The notes beneath the pieces were generated by a model, which saw nothing but the letters and a program-made list of their open reading frames with translations, was not told the DNA's origin and did not search any database. Below are positions 8,864 through 19,500 of a stretch of DNA of 64,000 nt, in pieces. Made by a program: the position numbers and the translations under genes. Source of the stretch: Ochromonas danica (taxonomy: Eukaryota > Sar > Chrysophyceae > Chromulinales > Chromulinaceae); NCBI GenBank assembly GCA_015146655.1, contig VKHL01000074.1, forward strand, positions 62,001 through 126,000, written 5' to 3'. Position 1 is the first letter of the stretch. The number at the start of each line of letters is the position of its first letter.

Positions 8864-10647
8864 CTAGCAGGTGCACAGTAAAATTCTATTGAAACATGTC
8901 ATTGATATTATTAATAATACATTGTCAATGAACAGAAAATATGGTGGTGATAATGATGATGATGATGATGTAATAACATACCCTTTTAGTTTCTGAACTA
9001 TTGGTAGATGTTCAGCAGGTAAGTATTGTTCATAATTCTGCTCTGTGAGCTTAATCCCTTGATCAACAGTCTTGGGATCGATTAATAAGGACACCACTGA
9101 GAAGAAGGCTTTACGTTCTATCCATACAACCATTGGGTATATTAGAAATCCATCTAAAAGGATCAAGTAATACAACACAACATACCTTCAGGAATAATGA
9201 CCTTGGCTCGTTTGTTACGAGTACCGATCTCTCCTGTACTATGTCCCCCACCATGCTGCATGAAAACACTATTACTATTCGTCAATAAGCTACTAGGGGC
9301 TCCTCCACCATGTCCAATTCCACTATTACTACTATTGTTACTTTCTTCAACTACAGAAGAAGCTAAACTTTCACGATCTCTTTTACGTGTTATTAATCCA
9401 ATAGCAGGAGAAGAAGATGACGAAACTTCATGTGAAGAATGTTCAGATTTGACCACTACTATCTTGTTGCTTTTCCCATCCTTGGTATTTGCATTCCCTG
9501 TAGTACTATCAGCATTCTTACTATTATCGATACTTGTAACCTGTTGACCACGTTTTACTGCTCGTAATCCAGAAGTTGTTGCCGCATTCTCAGGCCAAAC
9601 ATTCTCAGGATTACATGTGCTCATAGTGCGATGCATTTGAAGATGTTCACTTGTTGTAAAGTGTAAACCACATTTATTACAACCAAAAGGATAACCAGAA
9701 GCTGCTTTGTTTGATACAAGATGTTTCAATGTAATGGCTGTAGCATGTCTTTGAAGGTCAATTGGACCACGTGGGAATAGCTTTCCACAAATCATGCATT
9801 CCATTGTTCTGGATGGATCATTCGCTTGAAATTTTCCAGGAGTAGAAATAGATGTTCCATCAGTATTATTACCACAAACATCTAAGAAGGAAGAAGGCAA
9901 AGAAATGGAAGATAACCCTTGGTTATGAGAATTATCTTGACCAGACTGTTTGGAGGGATGATGATCATTGTGTTCGTTATCGTCATCATCTTCCACATCA
10001 TCATCATCATCATCATCATTATCTTCATCATTATCCGCATTTGATTCATTCTCCTCCTCCTCATCTTCATCTTCCTCCTCTTGATCTTGATCATCATTTG
10101 CTTCTTCATGACCATTTCCATCAGACTCATCCATAGAATCAGACGATGCTGTATGATCACTACTTGTAGGAAGAGAGGATGATGTTGTAAAAGCAGCAGG
10201 AAGTTCATGTAATTGAGAATTCTGTAAATGAAGTCTAGCAACCTGTAATGGCTGCGTTGCATGAGCACATGCTGAATATTGATTATGCATATCTAAATGA
10301 TCTTGTTTAGTGAAGAATAATCCACATTTTGTACAAGAGAAAGTATAAGAACCATGTTGTCGTTTTGATGCCAGATGTTGTAATGTGATGGCATGAATAT
10401 GACGATTAAGATCAAGTTGACCACGTGGAAAATGTTTCCCACAGACAAAACATTCTACAGTTTTATCTTTTGAACCTGTGTTAGTGGTAGCAGTAGTAGT
10501 AGTTGTTGTGTTGGTGTTCTTATTTGTGACAGGAGTTGTTGTTGTTGTTGAGGTAGGAATCATAGACGATGAAGAGGAAGAAGAAGAGGAAGAAGAAGAT
10601 ACGGCTGTCTTCTTTTGAGGTGTGGAAGTCTTATAAGTTTGAGTCAT
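8864..10647 (-). CDS. Protein with two paired zinc-finger modules and an acidic linker
   Basis: Three exons (10647-9186, 9117-8982, 8885-8864) join in phase to 539 aa; the last exon is only 22 nt. Two homologous ~63-residue modules, near residues 66-128 and 281-344, each contain an atypical finger (CxxC-x13-H-x7-H, starting 'C..CGK.FPRG..DL.RH') followed by a C2HC finger (CxxC-x12-H-x5-C, 'C.KCGL.FT...HL.MH'). A Ser/Thr-rich N-terminus, a long Asp/Glu-rich linker between the modules, and a C-terminal helix-rich segment ('PEERKAFFSVVSLL') complete it. Nuclear nucleic-acid binding is inferred. I chose the second acceptor for intron 1 (68 nt) because the alternative would make a 32-nt intron. 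Confidence 0.75.
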
Positions 10648-11133
10648 TTTTAAGTTCGTTCAGATAATTCTATTCTTGTCATACATCTCCCAGTTGATCT
10701 GATCTTCTGTCTGTTGCTTGCTTGCGCTGCTGTGTGGGACATTTTACCTCATTTTACCGAAATTCCGAAAACGAAACCCCGAAATTCACACCCCACAACA
10801 AGGAACGCGTTTTTCTTCAACCAGCTCGTTCCTCTGCTATCGTTCCCAAAATTTGACTTCTTTGGTCCGCCTCCCCCAAAATTTCAACCACGAACACGCA
10901 GCCACCCACTTTTTTGGAAGAGCCCTGCCATTGGCAGCCACGCATGCACAGCAGCAACCCCCAGCCAACCACCCAGACGACTGCTGTGCACACTCACTCT
11001 GCTGCACACTGTGACGACGTGCCGAAAGATCTGCTCAGCCCCGGCACTCCAAGAGTTGTTCTCCTTGCGATCCTTTGCTTCTTTGGCAGACTATCCTTGT
11101 CATTCTAATTGTCAGCTGAAAAAAGAAGTCAAA
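10648..11133. other. Divergent promoter region
   Basis: 486 bp between the head-to-head zinc-finger and Pro/Thr-rich genes. It is richer in C (many ACCC and CACCC tracts) than the neighbouring DNA. Overlapping open frames here end without family features, so I treat them as chance. No TATA box stands out. Confidence 0.55.
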
Positions 11134-12592
11134 ATGTCTCCTTTTGCATTGGTTATCTTTGCTATTGTATTGATTTCTATTCATGGAAATTCGATGTTGG
11201 TGAGTATCTTTTTCTGTTTTTGTGTTGTTGACTTGAAACTTTGAAAAGTGGTTGACTGTTGGGTGATTTTTGTTGGATTTTCTTCTTTAGAAAGCCGATG
11301 AAGAAAACCTTCAAGCATTAGATGAACTTATGAATGTTTTCCATGGAGCAGAGGATGCCCCGGAGAGTCTCTTGGGTGTTGATGCCATGTCTTTCAGGAT
11401 CGCTGAGGTGGTGTCCTTGGCTCCTACCTTGGCCACCACTGAAGCCCCGTCCTTTTCTCCAACTCAGGCTCCAACGGCTTCTCCTACTGAAGCCCCAACT
11501 GTTGCTCCAACCCAAACTCCCACCCAGGCACCAACTGTTGCCCCCACGGAAGCTCCAACTGTTGCTCCTACTCAGGCGCCAACTATTGCTACCCAGGCAC
11601 CAACTGTTGCTCCTACTCAGGCGCCAACTATTGCTACCCAGGCACCAACTGTTGCTCCTACTCAGGCGCCAACTATTGCTACCCAGGCACCAACTGTTGC
11701 CCCCACGGAAGCTCCAACTGTTGCTACCCAGGCACCAACTGTTGCCCCCACGGAAGCTCCAACTGTTGCTCCAACCCTAGCTCCTTCTGTGGCTCCCACC
11801 CAGGCTCCGTCTGCGGCACCTTCGTTACCAGGCGCCACTCAGTCGCCCAGTTTCGCCCCTACTCAAGCTCCCACTGTTGCCCCTACTCAGGCTCCCACTG
11901 TTGCCCCTACTCAGGCTCCCAGTGTTGCGCCCACTACTCAAGTTCCTTCTGCGGCTCCAACGGTGACACGTTCCCCTACGCCCTCTCCTACGGCTCCGGT
12001 CCCTCTTGTCTTATCTTACTCTTCCTCCTTCACCATGAGTGGACTAACCACCACCAGCCTGTCCAGTGCTGACCAGCAATCCGTCATTCAATCTCAAGCA
12101 CAGATCCAGCAAATTGATGCGAGCTACATCACCTATGTGAAAGCATACTTCGCTACTACTACTGGTCGTCTTCGTCGCTTGGTCTCCACTGAAGCTTCTG
12201 ACGTTATTGTAGTTACCGCGTCGAGTCTGCCGATGGACAGCTTCCCTGGCTACACCACTGACACTCTGTATAATTCCTTGACCGATACCCTCTCCGGTGC
12301 TGTTAGTGATGGTAGTTTCACGAATACCTTGCAGACTACAGCAACATCCTTAGGTGCTACTGATATGACCAAGGCATCAACCAGCACTGTGGACTACACC
12401 GAGCCTGTTGTGACAACCTCCAGCAGTGATGATGACGATAGTAATAACGGATTATCGGGAGGTGCTATTGCTGGCATTGTGATCGGTGTTGTGGTGTTTG
12501 TGGCCTTGTTGATCTTCGGAGGCTACTACTATTATGTCAACTACTCCAGTTCTCCCTCATCTGGTCCCAGAAATATCGATATTCAGCTGTAA
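11134..12592 (+). CDS. Type I membrane protein with Ala-Pro-Thr repeat stalk (paralogue 1)
   Basis: Two exons (11134-11199, 11291-12592), 455 aa. Exon 1 encodes just the signal peptide (22 residues). After a short acidic region comes ~190 residues of APTxAPT-type repeats, probably a heavily O-glycosylated extended stalk. A globular domain follows ('SYSSSFTMSGLTTTSL', 'DGSFTNTLQ'), then a transmembrane helix ('GAIAGIVIGVVVFVALLIF') and a short cytosolic tail. The same order, the same intron position and matching domain blocks occur in the gene at 44134-45367, so they are paralogues. I infer a cell-surface or cell-wall-contact protein. The globular domain belongs to no family I can name. Confidence 0.85.
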
Positions 12593-13132
12593 CCTATTCC
12601 ACCAGTGTCATGTTAGTTCCGTATATACATTGGAAGTTTTCTGCTTTGGCTTACGAAATGCTGTATGCCCGGCAATTTTAGGGTTAGACAGTCTGAAGTT
12701 TTTCGCAAGAGGGCAATTTGTTTTTTGTTTTTGTTTAAAAGTTAAGACATCGCCAAATAAGCTCTGTCGGTATTTGATGCGCTCTATTAGTAAAATAATG
12801 ATAATAAGACAAGGATCATTTGAGATAGATTACATTATGGACCTACCTAAGGACCAACAGGTGGGTACGATTGTTTTTGTTTGGCATCTTCACCGTCGGT
12901 TTAGTTCCATGGAATGCTGGCCTGGAACACGACCATGGAATGTGACGATGGAATGGGAGAGAAAGCAAATCAAATCAACCAAGTTAGAAAGTACAAAGAA
13001 TCTCTGGACTCTCTACATCCTCTTGTAGAGAATTGATCATCCTTTACCTTTGATTCCTTTTCTCTCTCTTCCTGTCACCTTTCTTTCGTCTTCTTCTATA
13101 CTGTGAGATAGGTATACCAATACAATATAAGA
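12593..13132. other. Spacer between Pro/Thr-rich gene and RRN7-like gene
   Basis: 540 bp: 3' flank of the membrane-protein gene and 5' flank of the Pol I factor gene. A frame through it has no coding character. Imperfect 'TCCATGGAAT / CCATGGAATG' repeats at ~12905-12945 are the only pattern noticed. Confidence 0.55.
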
Positions 13133-15772
13133 ATGCCACGTTATCATAATACCACAGGGATAACTTGTGCAACTTGTAGTAGTGAAGAATTTGATGAAGA
13201 TGATGGTACTTTAATTTGTATCTATTGTGGTACACTTTCACAAGATATCATAGCAGAATCAAATGATAGAGAAGATACAGGAGATGTGTTTGGATTAGCA
13301 TCAGGTGGTCGTCGTGTCTCTCTTTTTGTTCCAAAATATCGTCATCCTAAATCAACGATGACCTATGATTCTGATATTCATGATTTATTGTTAGCTTATC
13401 AGACAGGATTAAAGATCTTAGCTAAAGCAGTTTGTCATATTTTATTTTCTTCTCATGGCTATTGTAAAACCAAAAACAACAACAACAACAACAATAATAC
13501 ATACCATGATGATGACCCTCATCCTTCTTATTATCATTCTCATGGTAGTAGTAATAACAATAACGATAAGAAGGATGAAAAGAAAGAGAAGGTCATGTTT
13601 ATGTCTAGATTGAAATCTTTATGGATGTCTTATCTTGATCAATGGAGACGATGTCAATCAGGATGTGATATGAGAAGTTTCTTTTCAAAACAATTAAAAT
13701 GTCAATGTCAACCTCCTAATTATCAACATCCTCATTTCATCTCTCGTCCTTTAATGTTAGCCTTTCTCTATATTACAATACGATTAGAACGATATGATAT
13801 CTTACCAGCTGATCTTGTACGATGGTGTGAACGTGGTTTATTACCTTATGTTACTATATGGGAACATTTCCCTGAATCTATTCAATCACGTGTGAATCGA
13901 CGTTATCGATGGATTTTTCTTCAAAATCATACAGGAAGAACCAAGTTTGTCACTCCAATGAATATCTGGTTTCATAGTTGTCAGTTAGCAAAGGAGTTGG
14001 ATGTCATCTTACCACCACTGAATACACCCGCTGTGGCAAGAGGAATGATTGTTTCCTTGGGACTTCCTCCTTTAGTATGGATACGATATTGTCAGATTTG
14101 TCGGCATTATTTGGATGGAAAGACTTTGGATGGGCTTGAAGCTGTTGGACAAATGCATGGATCACGTGTAATGGCTGGTGTTCTATTGGCATTACAACTT
14201 TGTGAGAATTGGCAAGATTGGTCATTATTCTATCATTCCAACTCCTCTTCTAAGAAGAAATCCCCTGAAGATGAGGAGGAAGAAGAAGAGCGGTCACGAG
14301 TAGCAAAGGAAGAGGAAATGGAAGCAGTTCCAATGCCATATACTCTTGATGAGATGAGACGATTAAATCGTCAAGAAATATTGACATTAATAGTGCAACT
14401 ACGTCAAATGATTCTTCATTATCGTACGACAGAGAAAGAAAAGCATCTTGTACCATCTTCTGGACAAGAGACTTATGCTTACAATCAAGTCATACTTCGA
14501 TTGTTGTCATTGAAATTGAAGGAGAATAGTAATGGTTCTTCTCAAGGAGGAGGGAACGAGTCTTCTCAAAGAGGAGAGTTGTCTAGGCTTATCATGAATT
14601 ATGAAGGTAATGAGAAGCTTGATAGTCGTCAAGGTTTCTTCCCTGAGCTTTCTCCATGGAGGGATGTGACTCCTATAGAAGACAAGATTAAACGTGCTCC
14701 AGAGTTTCTATCTGGTCATTCCATTGGTTATGAGAATAGTAAAGTAATGAAGAGGAGATATGAACGAAAGCTCAAATCAACAGCGATAGATAATCATCAG
14801 CGAAGTGAAGGTCATGTTCCATATGTGAGCTATATTCGACATGCAGATGATATGACGGGCACTTTCTCTATGGCTTATGTCACTCTCTTGGAAAGAGTTG
14901 CTAGGCATTACTATCTTGAACCATTAACCGTCCATCGTCTTTTAGAAGTCTTTGATGCTCAAATTGTGGAGATGGCTACAGAAGGTCGTGTTAATCATGA
15001 TTTCAATATATTATCTTTCCTAAATAAACGTCATATCTTGCTTCAGAGAGCAAATCGTATGTCGGCAGAAGAGAAGATTCCACGGATGGATAAGAAGAAA
15101 CAAAGAATTATTAGATCATTCAAGAAGATGAGAGACCGTGAAGGTCGTGTGCTTCCCTTGGCAGAGAAACTTGGTATTCATGATAGATTGCAAGAGGCGA
15201 ACTCTACCTATGCTGACCATTCTATTGAGTATCTCATTAGAGCTGGTATTGTGAGTGCTGGACGGTATCATAACTCGGAACGACACGAAAACGTTTGGGA
15301 AGATCATCTTGATGATGAAGACGAAGAAGAATGGATGGATAATGTAATGGATGTAATAGCTGAGGAAGGGAACAAGAACGACGTTTTGGAAGCTCTCCAA
15401 AGTGTCAAGAAAGATGGTGAAGATATTGACAAGATGGAGGGTCTGAAGGAACCACAAGAAGCAGAGGGTAATGACGACAATAGTGATAGTAGTAGCGAAA
15501 ATGGAAGTGAGGAGGAAGATAGTGATAGCGGTAGCATTAGTAGTGGTGAGGCAAGTGGAAGTAGCGAGGAGGAAGAGGAGAGTGAAAGTGAAAGCGATAG
15601 TGCTACAGGAGGCAATGGTGATGGTAGTGAAAGTGCTGGTGACGGATATGATCGCGATCGAGAGGATGGTAATGATGACAATGAGTTTAGAGCTGGTGCA
15701 TCCTCGGATGAGTCCACGTCGAAGGTCTCAGAAGTAGATTATGATGAGAATATCTCTTTACGACGACGCTGA
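13133..15772 (+). CDS. RNA polymerase I core factor Rrn7/TAF1B-like
   Basis: Single exon, 879 aa, ATG at 13133. The N-terminal zinc ribbon has Cys12, Cys15, Cys29 and Cys32 (C-x2-C-x13-C-x2-C), as in TFIIB-related factors. Residues ~195-330 match the Rrn7/TAF1B cyclin-fold region ('RPLMLAFLYITIRLERYDI', 'LPPLNTPAVARGMIVSLGLPP'). A poly-Asn insert separates the two. The C-terminal ~120 residues are an acidic Ser/Glu/Asp tail. The family helps load RNA polymerase I on the rRNA promoter in the nucleolus. The length is greater than in yeast Rrn7 because of inserts. Converges on the LRR/coiled-coil gene; the stop codons lie ~145 bp apart. Confidence 0.82.
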   Translation: MPRYHNTTGITCATCSSEEFDEDDGTLICIYCGTLSQDIIAESNDREDTGDVFGLASGGRRVSLFVPKYRHPKSTMTYDSDIHDLLLAYQTGLKILAKAVCHILFSSHGYCKTKNNNNNNNNTYHDDDPHPSYYHSHGSSNNNNDKKDEKKEKVMFMSRLKSLWMSYLDQWRRCQSGCDMRSFFSKQLKCQCQPPNYQHPHFISRPLMLAFLYITIRLERYDILPADLVRWCERGLLPYVTIWEHFPESIQSRVNRRYRWIFLQNHTGRTKFVTPMNIWFHSCQLAKELDVILPPLNTPAVARGMIVSLGLPPLVWIRYCQICRHYLDGKTLDGLEAVGQMHGSRVMAGVLLALQLCENWQDWSLFYHSNSSSKKKSPEDEEEEEERSRVAKEEEMEAVPMPYTLDEMRRLNRQEILTLIVQLRQMILHYRTTEKEKHLVPSSGQETYAYNQVILRLLSLKLKENSNGSSQGGGNESSQRGELSRLIMNYEGNEKLDSRQGFFPELSPWRDVTPIEDKIKRAPEFLSGHSIGYENSKVMKRRYERKLKSTAIDNHQRSEGHVPYVSYIRHADDMTGTFSMAYVTLLERVARHYYLEPLTVHRLLEVFDAQIVEMATEGRVNHDFNILSFLNKRHILLQRANRMSAEEKIPRMDKKKQRIIRSFKKMRDREGRVLPLAEKLGIHDRLQEANSTYADHSIEYLIRAGIVSAGRYHNSERHENVWEDHLDDEDEEEWMDNVMDVIAEEGNKNDVLEALQSVKKDGEDIDKMEGLKEPQEAEGNDDNSDSSSENGSEEEDSDSGSISSGEASGSSEEEEESESESDSATGGNGDGSESAGDGYDRDREDGNDDNEFRAGASSDESTSKVSEVDYDENISLRRR

Positions 15773-15917
15773 TTTAGGATTGTCTCGTTCCTTCTCATCT
15801 AAACTATGTAAATTCTTAATACTGAGTGCTAGTGAGTTACTTTGTACACGATGCGACGACATTAGACCCCCTGATTCCCATACGGTCAATGGAAATCCAT
15901 GTCAGTCACAAAACACC

Positions 15918-18900
15918 TCATCTACCTCTTGTCACGGCAGCTAACTTTTGGAAGTTGTTGAAAGCTTCCTGGAGAGTACGCGAGGCCTGTTGAGTTATAA
16001 CAAGCTCCTGTTCCTTTTGTCTGATTTCATCTTCCAATTGTTTGCATCGCTTCTGAGCTTGCTTCTTCTCGGTTTTCAGACGTTGAACAATATCTTCATA
16101 ACGTTTCTATAACATAGAACAAAACGATTAGCCTAGTCTTTGGTTATGCAACTCAAGACGTTGATATTGATAAACCTTGTCTGTTTCAATCATTTTCCCC
16201 AGATCCTGAGATTTGCTCTCAAGTTGATGCAGAGCTTCAGCAAAACGTTTACAATCATCCACTTTATCCGCATACGCACGATCGAAATCTTTCTTTTGCC
16301 GACTTAACTGATCATAAGCATTCTGCAATGCAGCCTCCACTTCCTTAATTCTCTCCTGGATCATAACCGCCCACAACCAAATAAGTTGTCATGCCAACAT
16401 AAGAAGTAAAGGTCAACTCCAACCTACCTGACACCGCTTATTTGTACATACTCCGCCTATTTTGCTCGAGACCGCCGTATCTTGAATATCTTCCAAGATA
16501 GCTGCAAGATCAAGACTAGCATCTTTATTGCTCCCAACTGCTGCGCTCGAGTAGGAGAAGACTTTGTTTTGAGTTGTTCCTTGAGGGTTTTCATTGACAA
16601 CCTCAAGATACTCTGCGACCATTGTCTTGACCTTTTCCTCTAGAAGGACTTTACTTCGCACCTCCTTTTGCAAGCGAGAGACTTCGTCTTCCAGATAAGA
16701 TCGCCTCACTTCTTCTTCCTCCCGATGTTCCTCAAGAAGATGATAGTCCTTTTCAAGTCCCTGGTATCGCCTCTTAAGATCATTCAATTCAGCCAGTTGG
16801 TCTTTGATGATAGTCTCTTTCACTTCTAAGAGATGGATTAGGTGAGATTTCTTGGATTCGATCTCAGTGATAGTGGCTTCAAGACGATCCAATTGCTCCA
16901 TCCGTAGCTTTGAAGCTTTGGTGCTTCCTTGCAAATGATCTTCCAAATCACGTACCTTGTCTTGCAACTGTCGATTTTCCTCCTTATATCGATTACATTG
17001 TTCACAAGTGGGAGGTGGAAGAGGTGCAGGAGTAGGAAAGTCTTTTTTCTTGTAGATGGCTATAACATCTTCGAGCTCCTTTACATACCTTGAGAGTTCT
17101 TGAATAGTGGTATGACTTTTATGGTATTTCCTTTGATACCTTTCAACATCTTTCTGATAAACCAAATTCATTTCATGAATCTCCTCATATGCTTGAGATA
17201 CTTTTTCCAAACGTGCCATGAGATCTTCCTTGCCTTGTCGCTCTTTATCGAAGCTTGCAGTAAGCTTCTCGTGACTGGCCAATAGCTGATCATAGGCTGC
17301 CTGCAATTTGTCATGAGTTGTTGTAAGCTGTTCGCGGCCTTCAAGGCAGTCCTTATGATGAGATTGGTACCGCGAGATCTCTTCCTGCATAGCGCGTTGA
17401 ACTTCAGTCTGTTCTAAAAGCAAACGTGTCTTTTCGTCCAACTGCTGTCGAATTTCAGCCAAATTCTTTCGTAGCAAAGAAATCGCTTCATCCTTTTCTC
17501 GAAGTGTAGTGCGAGCAAATGCAACCTCTTGCTGTACCTTCTCCAATGAGAAGGTCGATTGTTCATAACTGCGAACTTGATCTTCCAAGCGCCGTTGTGT
17601 ATCCAATAGCTCTGCCCTCTCCTTTAGCCACTCAATAGACGGGCCCGGAGACTCTTGCGGAGGAAGTGGTGGCGGAGGTTGATTGAGTTCTCTGGCGACC
17701 TGGTCTTCAAACTCTTTCTGTACACGCTCCAACTCTTCAATTCGTTTCGCTTGATCAAGAAGCCGGATTCCTAAATCTTCCTTTTCTCTCTCACTTTGAA
17801 GTAGCTGACGTCGTGCCTGTGCTTCCTGTGAAACTACTTTTCGCTGAACTGCTTCATAACCTTGTCTAGCTTGTTGTAGACGCTTCTCACTCTCTTTGCG
17901 CAGTTCTTCTCTCTCCAATCTAAAGGCTTTATTAAGCTCTTCATGTTGGCGAAGAAGAAGACATCTTCTACGCCAACATTGCCAAGCTTCAGCCAATCGA
18001 TGGCTGCGGATCTTCTCACGATGAAAAGATTTTAGCAGAATCGAAAAGCAAAGATAAAGTTTCTGATCTTTCTTATCTTTCAGAGAGTCTTCACTCCTGC
18101 TTTCTTCCTCTTCCTCTTCTTCCTCATCATCCATGCTTGTTCCTTTATCTCTCAATAGAGTGATATCATCATCTGGTATGTCACTGTCACCTCTTTGCCA
18201 GCCAAACTCATCCAACAGCAACTTCTGGGGTCGAGTGGCTGAGTTGACATGTAGAAAAGAAGTTATAGGAAGACCAGATGTGGGAGAGGGAGGAGGGAGA
18301 TTAGCAGGATGACCATTCAGTAAAGGAAACAAAATCTTAGAGTTCACAGGAGAATGATATCTTATCCCTTCAGCTTTCTTACCACTGTCATTCATTCCCT
18401 TCCCTGTAGAAAGTAACAATGTAGTAGAAGCAGAAGTAGGGACAGAGAGAATTGAAGAAGAAGAGGAGGAGGAGGGTACAACAGCTTGGGAAGGAGAAGG
18501 CTGAGTCCCTCCGGCTCGACTCCCTGTTCCACCTCCTACCCCTCCTACTCCTACTCCACCACCATTTGATAGAGAAGTTAAAGACTCTTCCATTCTTCGT
18601 TTACGAAATCTTTCAACTATTTGATCTACTCGAGGAGTGACAACTTCTAGAATAACATTCTGATGATGTTGTGATTGATTCTGAAGCCAACTCTCTTTAC
18701 TCTGTCCTTCAACTTGAAGTAAGGAAGTACAACACAGGAAGAGACGACAGATTGTGTCGAGATAATCCCTTGAGAGATGTGAAGAAGTATCTTTCACAGA
18801 CAAAAGAGGATTCCCTACAAGTGAAAGTCTCTCTAAGATACGTAAAGACTGAAAAGCTGTGAAAGTTGATGCTGTAAGGATAAGATTATTCCCACGTAAA

Positions 18901-19409
18901 TCTAATTCTATGAGATTAGGACAAGATTCAGGAAGATAATCAATAGTATCCACTTGATTAAAAGCAATTAATAACGTTTGTAATTGAGGTAGATAAGGTA
19001 ATCCTTCTAAAGAATGTAAATGATTACCAGATAAATCTAATAATTTCAATGAAATTAATCGATTTAGTTCAGGTAAATAGCATGTATTGAAATGATTGGA
19101 TGATAAGTTCAATTCTGTGAGATGGCGTAAAGCTGGAAGTCCTTCTAAAGATGTCAGAGGATTATTGTGTAGGTTAAGAATCTGATATTTCTCAGCATAT
19201 TGCCAGTCAAGATGATGAAGATCTTCTAGTTCTTGACCTATTAGATCTAATTCAGCATCAAGTTGGATGAGATTGGACATTGGTCCATATACTCCAATGG
19301 ATTGATTTGATTTGATTTGAATATCGTTTGAAAGCAAGAGGTCTAAAATCCCAACCACCCAAATTTCCAGACTGAGTTTTTCGAAATCTGGATTGGAGGC
19401 AAACCTCAT
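15918..19409 (-). CDS. LRR and coiled-coil centrosomal-type protein (LRRCC1/centriolin-like)
   Basis: Three exons (19409-16428, 16355-16176, 16106-15918) join in phase to about 1,115 aa. Residues ~70-230 hold leucine-rich repeats ('LNLHNNPLTSLEGL', 'LDLSGNHLHSLEGL', 'LDLRGNNL'), followed by a Ser/Gly-rich linker and ~600 residues of near-continuous coiled coil up to the C-terminus. This LRR-then-coil layout is that of LRRCC1 and centriolin, which act at centrioles and basal bodies. An in-frame ATG at 19280 ('MSNLIQLD') is an equally good start and would remove 43 residues. The last intron uses the donor at 16175 because only this keeps the coil in frame. A Pro-rich break ('PPPPLPPQE') divides the coil. 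Specific orthology is not proven. Confidence 0.78.
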
Positions 19410-19500
19410 TTACGTAAATCCCCAATAGGTCTTGTTAGGTAATTACGTTAAACTGCCCACTCTCTGCTGATTGACCAATCAATAAACTACTGTACCAACA

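Noticed and set aside
9154-9185. A 32-nt intron in the zinc-finger gene
   Set aside because: A second acceptor 36 bp further on gives a 68-nt intron in the same phase, in line with the other introns.
9882-10268. Met- and Lys-rich frame opposite/within the zinc-finger gene
   Set aside because: It is the shifted reading of the Asp/Glu and GAT/ATG repeat tract of the zinc-finger gene.
10714-11244. Overlapping plus-strand open frames upstream of the Pro/Thr-rich gene
   Set aside because: They rely on non-ATG starts or overlap in two frames, have no family feature, and lie in a promoter between divergent genes.
11334-11780. Leu/Gln/Pro-rich frame inside the APTxAPT region
   Set aside because: A frame-shifted shadow of the repeat; the in-phase spliced frame with signal peptide and membrane helix explains the region.
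15304-15717. Ser/Pro/Leu-rich minus-strand frame
   Set aside because: Reverse reading of the acidic Ser/Glu tail of the Rrn7-like protein.
16107-16132. A 26-nt GC-AG intron in the LRR/coiled-coil gene
   Set aside because: It puts the last exon out of frame; the GT donor at 16175 gives a 69-nt intron with the coil in phase.
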